Origin: Gammaproteobacteria bacterium
Lineage (GTDB): Bacteria; Pseudomonadota; Gammaproteobacteria; Eutrophobiales; Eutrophobiaceae
Reading direction: 5' to 3'
DNA length: 64,000 bases
NCBI GenBank assembly: GCA_030829985.1
Contig: JAURNW010000007.1
Span: forward strand, 1-64,000
Made by a program: the position numbers and the translations under genes. The notes beneath the pieces were generated by a model, which saw nothing but the letters and a program-made list of their open reading frames with translations, searched no databases and had not been told where the DNA came from. Numbering within the stretch: the first letter of the stretch is position 1; every line of letters begins with the position of its first letter. This document shows positions 57,561 through 64,000 of this stretch, piece after piece.

Positions 57561-57938
57561 CTAACAAGTTTCAAGCCAATCACCTAAAAACATTAATAAT
57601 TTTTATATTTTTAAAGCCAGCACTATGTATAGCAATCAATAAGGCTGACCATATTGCAATGTCGTTCAAATTAATACCGATAAAAAATTGATCAGTGTTT
57701 TGTAAATATGTGCAAATTCAGTACGGATAGAGTACACCTTAAAGCAAAAGCTTTAATGAATTACAGACTACAAAATTAAATTCTGTGTGAATAAATCAGC
57801 ATGAGAGTAAAACCAGTGATTAGTGAAATGTAATTTCAAGGTCTATACTTATTGAGAGGGTGTCATTTTATCAAAAATGACCTGCTTGGCAGAACCCTAC
57901 AAGAAGCTGTTCGTTTAAGTGATAATAGGAAAAATAAT
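57561..57938. promoter_or_regulatory. Intergenic region with a palindrome ahead of the lipoprotein gene
   Basis: About 380 AT-rich bases between the divergent nuoA and lipoprotein genes. An 8-base perfect inverted repeat, GTCATTTT (57862-57869) and AAAATGAC (57874-57881), lies 58 bases before the lipoprotein start and may be a regulator site. A -10-like TATACT occurs at 57844-57849. No gene was found in this stretch. Confidence 0.4.
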
Positions 57939-58799
57939 ATGACTATTTTCATCAAAGCTCTCTTAATTTTACTGTTAACCTTCAACTTGTCTGGATGTGT
58001 TGATGCTACTCAGCAACTCATAGACAGAATCACCGCTTATATAACGTCCACATATAATCCTTCGATGTTTGAGAATAAAAACGGAAAGGTATTCCTGATT
58101 GATGATGATGAACCATTTACCGGGAAGATGGTTGAAAACTATAAAAATGGACAACAGAAATTATATATAGAATATATAAATGGTCTTATCTCCGGACCAT
58201 GGAATGAATGGTATGAAAATGGAAATGAAAAGATTACGGGTGTCTTTGTCGAAGGATCAGGAACAATAAAACATTTTGATATTGATGGCACCAGAACAAT
58301 GGAATCGCACTATGAGAAAGGCAAACTGGAAACAATCAAGGAATATAGCCCGGTTGGTCAGTTGCTTGGTGTGGCTGGTAAATTAGGAATCCCGCTCGAT
58401 ACTGAATATAAGCTTGAGGCTACGCTTGAAGGTAATTCCAAAACGGAATGTAAGCATCTGGCAAAAAAATTCTTAAGACATCCAGAACAGTTCCTTGATA
58501 ACTGGGCAGCCATTAAAGAAAAACATGCGTTTAAATCTGAACACGTATCGTTGGTTTACAATTATCAAAACGGAAATATATGTGCCACCTTCCCCCTGAA
58601 CAATGGCTTGTTACATGGCGGTCATTATTTGTATTTACCCGATGGGGTTTTACTTAAATACGTGCGTTACAGGGAAGGTGAAATTTATGGAGAGTTTGCA
58701 ACCTATATAGAAAAAGCAGGCGAGTGTTATGTTGGTAGTAATACTTCAGGCGCTGCCGGTGGACGCTGGCATGGCACCTGTAACAGAATTAACGATTGA
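57939..58799 (+). CDS. Lipoprotein with MORN-like repeats, unknown function
   Basis: A 286-residue predicted lipoprotein. Signal peptide with lipobox LSGC, lipidated Cys20. Residues about 60-130 contain MORN-type repeats of the YwqK kind (GKMVENYKNGQQK, YINGLISGPWNEWYENGNEK), and another lies near the C-terminus (YLPDGVLLKYVRYREGEIYG). The middle is not recognised. The start at 57939 has AGGA eight bases upstream and gives a proper signal peptide; a longer TTG frame from 57852 does not. It converges with prpF, 26 bases apart, with no visible terminator. Confidence 0.7.
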   Translation: MTIFIKALLILLLTFNLSGCVDATQQLIDRITAYITSTYNPSMFENKNGKVFLIDDDEPFTGKMVENYKNGQQKLYIEYINGLISGPWNEWYENGNEKITGVFVEGSGTIKHFDIDGTRTMESHYEKGKLETIKEYSPVGQLLGVAGKLGIPLDTEYKLEATLEGNSKTECKHLAKKFLRHPEQFLDNWAAIKEKHAFKSEHVSLVYNYQNGNICATFPLNNGLLHGGHYLYLPDGVLLKYVRYREGEIYGEFATYIEKAGECYVGSNTSGAAGGRWHGTCNRIND

Positions 58800-58825
58800 G
58801 ATGCAGGCTACAAATAGATTATTTA

Positions 58826-60004
58826 TCAAAATGCATCACCAGGAACACGTACCCAACCTTCCATAAGAACGCGAGCACTGCGACTCATGATCACCTTGGT
58901 CGCAGTCCATTCACCGTCTTTTTGAATAGCCTCGGCGCCGACTCGCAAAGTGCCAGACGGATGTCCAAAGGTAACGGCTTTTCGATCACCGCCACCGGCA
59001 GCAAGATTCACCAGCGTACCCGGAATAGCGGCGGCTGTTCCAATCGCTACCGCAGCGGTACCCATCATAGCGTGATGTAATTTACCCATCGACAGTGCAC
59101 GCACATTCAAATCAATATCAGCAGCACTAATGAGTTTACCACTGGAAGAAACATAGTCAGCAGCCTTGGCAACAAAAGCGACCTTGGGCGTATGCTCTCG
59201 ACCTGCGGCCTCTTCTATATTTTTAATCAGTCCCATACGCACAGCACCGTGAGCACGAATCGTTTCAAACATGAACAACGCTTTTTCATCGCCGTTAATC
59301 GCACCCTGAAGTTCAGTGCCGGTATAACCGATGTCTTCTGCATTGAGAAAGATGGTCGGGATACCGGCATTGATCATCGTCGCTTTGAATGTACCCACAC
59401 CCGGCACTTCCAGTTCATCTACCAGATTACCTGTTGGCAACATCGCACCTTCACCATCGGCCGGGTCCATAAATTCCACCTGCACTTCTGCGGCAGGAAA
59501 CGTTACGCCATCCAGTTCGAAGTCGCCGGTTTCCTGTACTTGACCATTGGTAACAGGAACATGCGCGATAATGGTCTTTTTAATATTGGCCTGCCAGATA
59601 CGGACGATAGCCACACCATTCTCGGGAACACGACTCGCATCAACCAGACCACTACTAATAGCAAACGAACCTACCGCTGCGGTCAGGTTGCCGCAGTTAC
59701 CACTCCAGTCGACGAAAGGCTTATCGATAGACACCTGACCAAACAGATAATCGACATCATGATCCGGCTGACTGGTTTTCGACAGGATGACCGTCTTGCT
59801 GGTACTGGAGGTTGCACCACCCATACCATCGGTATGCTTGCCATAAGGATCGGGACTACCGATCACACGTAACAAAAATGCATCGCGTGCAGCACCCGGC
59901 ACCTGCGCCGCTTTGGGCAGATCTTCAAGATTAAAGAACACGCCTTTACTGGTACCGCCACGCATATAAGTAGCGGGAATTTTTATTTGAGGAACCTGAC
60001 TCAT
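58826..60004 (-). CDS. prpF: 2-methylaconitate cis-trans isomerase PrpF
   Basis: Diaminopimelate-epimerase-fold isomerase of 392 residues. In the AcnD-type methylcitrate cycle it isomerises the trans-2-methylaconitate formed by AcnD so that aconitase can finish the step. The N-terminal PATYMRGGTSKGVFF and the central WSGNCGNLTAAVGSFA are typical of PrpF. It starts 14 bases after acnD, confirming the pair. The methylcitrate synthase and methylisocitrate lyase genes (prpC, prpB) are not in the window. Confidence 0.95.
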   Translation of the reverse strand: MSQVPQIKIPATYMRGGTSKGVFFNLEDLPKAAQVPGAARDAFLLRVIGSPDPYGKHTDGMGGATSSTSKTVILSKTSQPDHDVDYLFGQVSIDKPFVDWSGNCGNLTAAVGSFAISSGLVDASRVPENGVAIVRIWQANIKKTIIAHVPVTNGQVQETGDFELDGVTFPAAEVQVEFMDPADGEGAMLPTGNLVDELEVPGVGTFKATMINAGIPTIFLNAEDIGYTGTELQGAINGDEKALFMFETIRAHGAVRMGLIKNIEEAAGREHTPKVAFVAKAADYVSSSGKLISAADIDLNVRALSMGKLHHAMMGTAAVAIGTAAAIPGTLVNLAAGGGDRKAVTFGHPSGTLRVGAEAIQKDGEWTATKVIMSRSARVLMEGWVRVPGDAF

Positions 60005-60018
60005 GTATTAACTCCTGC

Positions 60019-62625
60019 CTAGGCCGCGTTTGATTCAAGAAAGTCTTGAGCGAAACGTTGCAGCACACCACCGGCGGCATAAACATGCACTTCTTCGGCA
60101 GTATCAAGACGACAAGTAACTGGTATTTCCACCGTCTCGCCGTTGCTACGGTGCATAACAACAGTCAGATCGGCACGTGGAGATATCTCGCCAATGACAT
60201 CGTAAGTCTCGGTGCCATCGATAGCGTAGGTATTACGATTTTCACCATGCTTGAACTCCAACGGCAATACGCCCATACCGACTAAATTGGTACGATGGAT
60301 GCGTTCAAAACCTTCGGCCACGATGACTTCTACGCCAGCCAAACGTACACCTTTGGCAGCCCAGTCACGGGAAGAACCCTGTCCATAATCAGCACCGGCA
60401 ATAATGATCAACGGTTGCTTACGTTGCATATAGGTTTCTATCGCTTCCCACATGCGGCTCTCTTTACCTTCCGGCTCGATGCGCGCCAGCGAACCTTGTT
60501 TCACTTCGCCATTCTCATCACGACACATCTCGTTCAATAATTTTGGATTGGCAAACGTAGCACGCTGTGCAGTGAGATGATCACCACGATGCGTTGCATA
60601 AGAATTAAAGTCTTCTTCTGGTAAACCCATCTTATCCAGATAGGCACCGGCAGCACTGTTCAACATGATCGCATTAGAAGGCGACAGATGATCTGTCGTA
60701 ATGTTGTCACCGAGTACTGCCAACGGACGCATGCCTTTCATCGTACGCTCACCCGCCAATGCGCCTTCCCAATAAGGAGGACGACGGATATAAGTACTCT
60801 GTGGACGCCAGTCATACAATGGACTTTTAGCGGCTGCGCCTTTAACAAGGTTAAACATCGGCGTATAGATCTTATTAAACTGTTCAGGCTTAACACTTTC
60901 TTTCACTATCGCATCAATCTCTTCATCGCTAGGCCAGATATCTTTCAGCGTTATTGGATTGCCTTCTTTATCTTTACCCAGTACATCCTTTTCAATATCG
61001 AAACGAATGGTGCCGGCAATCGCATAGGCAACCACCAGTGGTGGTGAAGCAAGGAAAGCCTGCTTGGCATAAGGATGAATACGACCATCGAAGTTACGGT
61101 TACCCGATAACACGGCCGTCGCATACAGATCACGATCGATCACTTCTTTTTGAATTTCAGGATCCAGCGCGCCACTCATACCGTTACAGGTGGTACAAGC
61201 GAAAGCCACAATGCCAAAACCCAGTTTTTCTAGCTCGGGCAACAGACCCGATTCTTCCAGATACAGTTGAACCACCTTGGAGCCCGGCGCGAAAGAAGAT
61301 TTAACCCACGGCTTACGTATTAAACCGAGTTCATTCGCCTTGCGTGCAATCAGACCAGCGGCAACCATGTTGCGCGGGTTACTGGTATTGGTACAGGAAG
61401 TAATCGCCGCGATGATAACCGCACCATCGGGCATTTTGCCTTCGGCTTCATCTGCGTTTGCCTGTTCCAATCCCACCGCGATACCGCGAGAAACCAGATC
61501 CGAGGTAGCTAAACGTCGATGTGGATTCGATGGTCCCGCCATATTGCGGCAAACCGTAGACAGATCAAATGTCAGTACACGTTTATAGTCAGCATCTTTA
61601 AGATCATCCGCCCAGAGACCGGAGACTTTGGCGTAGTTTTCTACCAACGCTACTTGTTCTGGTTCACGACCGGTCAGCTTCAGATAATCGATAGTCTGCT
61701 CGTCGATATAAAACATACCGGCAGAGGCACCGTATTCCGGTGTCATATTGGAGATAGTGGCGCGATCACCAATGGTCAGTCCGGCAACACCATCACCAAA
61801 GAATTCAAGATAGGCGGAAACTACTTTCTCGTTACGTAAAAATTCAGTGATGGCCAACACGATATCCGTTGCCGTAATACCCGGCTGACGTTGTCCGGTA
61901 ATATTGACACCAATAATATCTGGCAAGCGCATCATGGTTGGTCGACCCAGCATGACGGTTTCAGCTTCAAGACCACCGACACCGATAGCGATAACACCTA
62001 AAGCATCCACGTGCGGCGTGTGACTGTCGGTACCGACACAGGTATCAGGAAAAGCTACTCCGTTTCGAGATTGGATCACCGGCGACATCTTTTCCAGATT
62101 GATCTGGTGCATGATGCCATTACCAGCAGGGATAACGTCGACGTTATCAAACGCCGTCTTGGTCCATTCAATAAAATGAAACCGATCTTCATTACGGCGA
62201 TCTTCAATAACACGATTCTTTGCAAACGCCTCAGGATCAAAACCACCGTGTTCAACAGCCAGCGAATGATCAACGATCAACTGCGTTGGTACAACCGGGT
62301 TAACCTTGGCCGGATCACCACCTTGATCAGCAATCGCATCGCGTAGGCCCGCTAGATCAACCAGCGCCGTCTGACCCAGGATATCGTGACAAACCACACG
62401 CGCCGGATACCAGGGAAAATCCAAATCTTGCTTACGTTCAATAATCTGTTTGAGGGAATCGGTCAGCGCAGCCGGTTCACAACGGCGCACCAGTTGTTCC
62501 GCCAATACGCGAGAGGTATAAGGTAACCGCGCGTACGCACCAGGCTTAATCGCATCGACTGCTTCGCGCGTATCGAAATAATCGAGATCAGAATTGGGCA
62601 GCGGTTTTCGGTAATTGGTATTCAT
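60019..62625 (-). CDS. acnD: Fe/S-dependent 2-methylcitrate dehydratase AcnD
   Basis: Aconitase-family enzyme of 868 residues that dehydrates 2-methylcitrate during propionate breakdown. The three cluster cysteines are C411 (SCTNTSNP), C477 and C480 (ACTTCNGMSG). The N-terminal half reads as AcnA/AcnD, and the pairing with prpF selects AcnD rather than housekeeping AcnA. It is first in a two-gene unit. Confidence 0.93.
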   Translation of the reverse strand: MNTNYRKPLPNSDLDYFDTREAVDAIKPGAYARLPYTSRVLAEQLVRRCEPAALTDSLKQIIERKQDLDFPWYPARVVCHDILGQTALVDLAGLRDAIADQGGDPAKVNPVVPTQLIVDHSLAVEHGGFDPEAFAKNRVIEDRRNEDRFHFIEWTKTAFDNVDVIPAGNGIMHQINLEKMSPVIQSRNGVAFPDTCVGTDSHTPHVDALGVIAIGVGGLEAETVMLGRPTMMRLPDIIGVNITGQRQPGITATDIVLAITEFLRNEKVVSAYLEFFGDGVAGLTIGDRATISNMTPEYGASAGMFYIDEQTIDYLKLTGREPEQVALVENYAKVSGLWADDLKDADYKRVLTFDLSTVCRNMAGPSNPHRRLATSDLVSRGIAVGLEQANADEAEGKMPDGAVIIAAITSCTNTSNPRNMVAAGLIARKANELGLIRKPWVKSSFAPGSKVVQLYLEESGLLPELEKLGFGIVAFACTTCNGMSGALDPEIQKEVIDRDLYATAVLSGNRNFDGRIHPYAKQAFLASPPLVVAYAIAGTIRFDIEKDVLGKDKEGNPITLKDIWPSDEEIDAIVKESVKPEQFNKIYTPMFNLVKGAAAKSPLYDWRPQSTYIRRPPYWEGALAGERTMKGMRPLAVLGDNITTDHLSPSNAIMLNSAAGAYLDKMGLPEEDFNSYATHRGDHLTAQRATFANPKLLNEMCRDENGEVKQGSLARIEPEGKESRMWEAIETYMQRKQPLIIIAGADYGQGSSRDWAAKGVRLAGVEVIVAEGFERIHRTNLVGMGVLPLEFKHGENRNTYAIDGTETYDVIGEISPRADLTVVMHRSNGETVEIPVTCRLDTAEEVHVYAAGGVLQRFAQDFLESNAA

Positions 62626-62725
62626 AACTATGTTTACTCTCAGTGTGGTTTGTTACTACTTTGGGCAATTCGAGTGTGTTCAGGACTAAACAACCAGATT
62701 GTCGACATATTGTTCGAAAATAGCG

Positions 62726-62768
62726 ATTATAATGCGTTCATTGCTGTATTTCCACTTACTATTGTCAA
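62726..62768 (-). promoter_or_regulatory. Possible promoter elements upstream of acnD
   Basis: In the 221-base gap between the HipA-like gene and acnD, the minus strand has TTGACA (62768-62763) and TATAAT (62731-62726). They are 31 bases apart, too far to be a single promoter, so they may belong to two overlapping promoters whose partner boxes are weak. Confidence 0.35.
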
Positions 62769-62846
62769 CACTTTACGTGAATGGGTCGTAAGAGATCTGA
62801 TTTAGCGTCATATTAACACTCGTTATATATTCGATTGTTGTGCCCT

Positions 62847-64000
62847 TTAAAATTGATTCAGTCTTAGTGCGTTTTGTATTCCATCACGTTGCGAAGGATT
62901 GACGCCAACAGCATCAGCATAGGTATTCCAGTGCGATACAACCTGTTTCACTTCATTTATGATTTTCTCAGCCCGTCCTCGCTTCATCGAAGCCGTCTTT
63001 GCACAAGCTTTAAAATCATCCAAAGTAAAATCATCTGTCTTTCCATTAATACTCATCTGGTGATTTGCAGTCCAGTCCCCAGAAGGATTAAAACTGTAGG
63101 TAATATCAAATGCTGGCGACAATGACCATTCCCCGAGCTTATTCATTAAAAAAGCAATGTTTTTAACATGATCATCCTGGTTTCGTGCAATGACATTAAA
63201 CACCATTCTTCGAAACAGTTGTTCTACATCACTCATTGGTAATTCAAGTTGTCGAATAACCATAAATGCTTGTTCATATGAATGTGCCTGAGCCATTTTG
63301 TAATCATAATGTCCCAATGCAGCGAGTGATTGCATATGTTGCTTTTCACCACCAGACGAACGTTCAAAGCGCTTTGTCATAAAATGCCGTCTATTATTTT
63401 CTTCAAATAGTTCACATTTTTCCATATCTATCCCGGCATCCATTGCCATTTTCGAATAGGCGTATTCAATCACACCATAGCCTTCCGGATCAGCAAGCTC
63501 TTTATCCCGGTTATTACTAACGCCATCAAATTTTACTATCCAGTACTCAAAACCTTCTTTCGTTTTAACCTGACCAGATCGAACTTCGTTTGTCGCAGGA
63601 TTCCACGCAATCACAGCCTTTGCTCTTGCGCCGCCAGCAGAGGTACCAATTTGTAACATATCTGCCATAGCCTGTTCCTTACTTTCATCATCGAATGAAA
63701 TATTAATATTTTCCCGTTTTGAAAGTATCTCAGAAGCAAGCCCAACCATTTGGTCGATGTGTATTTTATGTGATGTTGTGCGCCTTGGTCCTTCAGCTGG
63801 CAAGTACTCCAAAGCGCCCATACCTCTATCACCGGTATAACAAAGACGTTCTATTGCATTGAAAGATTGTGGCGTTCGTCCCTGTCCCGCTAACCACTTA
63901 TCAATGAGCGCATTACCAAATTTGTCTGGTAACGAATCAGCTAATAAACCTGGCAAGCCATAAAAGGACTCATATTTAAGATCACGAAAGGTATAAACCT
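62847..64000 (-). CDS. HipA-family serine/threonine kinase toxin (5' end outside window)
   Basis: The frame stays open to the window edge; the sequence before MPGLLADSLPDKFG reads on as FRDLKYESFYG, which matches the usual HipA run into GLPGLLADSLPD, so the TTG at 63956 is an internal codon and not the start. Visible motifs are the ATP loop GTSAGGARAKA, the catalytic loop NQDDHVKN and the metal-binding SPAFDITYS. HipA kinases inactivate targets such as aminoacyl-tRNA synthetases and are held by a HipB antitoxin, which would lie beyond 64000. About 385 residues are visible. The 221-base gap suggests no co-transcription with acnD. Confidence 0.85.
   Translation of the reverse strand, partial: VYTFRDLKYESFYGLPGLLADSLPDKFGNALIDKWLAGQGRTPQSFNAIERLCYTGDRGMGALEYLPAEGPRRTTSHKIHIDQMVGLASEILSKRENINISFDDESKEQAMADMLQIGTSAGGARAKAVIAWNPATNEVRSGQVKTKEGFEYWIVKFDGVSNNRDKELADPEGYGVIEYAYSKMAMDAGIDMEKCELFEENNRRHFMTKRFERSSGGEKQHMQSLAALGHYDYKMAQAHSYEQAFMVIRQLELPMSDVEQLFRRMVFNVIARNQDDHVKNIAFLMNKLGEWSLSPAFDITYSFNPSGDWTANHQMSINGKTDDFTLDDFKACAKTASMKRGRAEKIINEVKQVVSHWNTYADAVGVNPSQRDGIQNALRLNQF

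Noticed and set aside
63953-63956. TTG at 63956 as the HipA start
   Set aside because: The frame continues upstream to the window edge with residues that match HipA, so the gene is cut by the window, not started here.

Overview
The window reads as a chromosome segment of a Gram-negative, aerobic bacterium, most likely a gammaproteobacterium. It carries a complete 14-gene proton-pumping complex I operon in the proteobacterial order, a NhaD Na+/H+ antiporter, the AcnD/PrpF branch of propionate degradation, a eukaryotic-like squalene synthase with hopanoid genes, and a Pfa-type lipid megasynthase. Base composition is moderately AT-rich by eye. I cannot assign a genus; NhaD and the overall gene set suggest a marine or saline habitat (inference).

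Left part (1-3617): a periplasmic quinoprotein dehydrogenase, a SAM methyltransferase and a stand-alone cyclic-nucleotide-binding protein.

Central part (3601-29448, almost all on the minus strand): a very large lipid locus. In transcription order it reads PfaD enoyl reductase, PfaA-type megasynthase (KS-AT-4xACP-KR-DH), PfaC-type megasynthase (KS-CLF-AT-DH-DH, with the PfaB acyltransferase fused in), OleA, a small unknown protein, DNA polymerase IV, OleB, OleC, OleD and a Sfp-type phosphopantetheinyl transferase. The likely logic is that the PPTase activates the ACPs, PfaA/C/D build a polyunsaturated acyl chain, OleA condenses two chains head to head, OleD reduces the 2-alkyl-3-keto acid, OleC closes a beta-lactone and OleB releases CO2 to give a long polyene hydrocarbon. 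Placing both pathways and the PPTase in one locus is the most striking feature of the window. A block of unrelated genes lies between the two megasynthases: GDP-mannose dehydratase, GDP-fucose synthase, two very small ORFs, a 10-bp tandem repeat and a HigBA toxin-antitoxin pair with a palindromic operator.

Right of it (29715-38663, plus strand, divergent from pfaD): a hopanoid operon with squalene synthase, a 29-codon leader ORF, squalene-hopene cyclase, HpnG, a phytanoyl-CoA-dioxygenase-like oxygenase, the HpnN exporter, a CDP-alcohol phosphatidyltransferase and HpnA. The oxygenase and the CDP-alcohol transferase are unusual members and hint at a modified hopanoid or a linked phospholipid step.

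Then come NhaD (minus), a SCO1/PCuAC copper-delivery pair followed by phosphatidylserine decarboxylase (plus), and the nuoA-N operon (minus, 57510 to 42767). The right end holds a lipoprotein with MORN-like repeats, prpF and acnD, and a HipA-family kinase cut by the window edge. Three long imperfect palindromes (near 10640, 27665 and 54620) lie in gaps within or between these operons and look like a family of mobile intergenic elements. No rRNA, tRNA, CRISPR array or insertion sequence was recognised.
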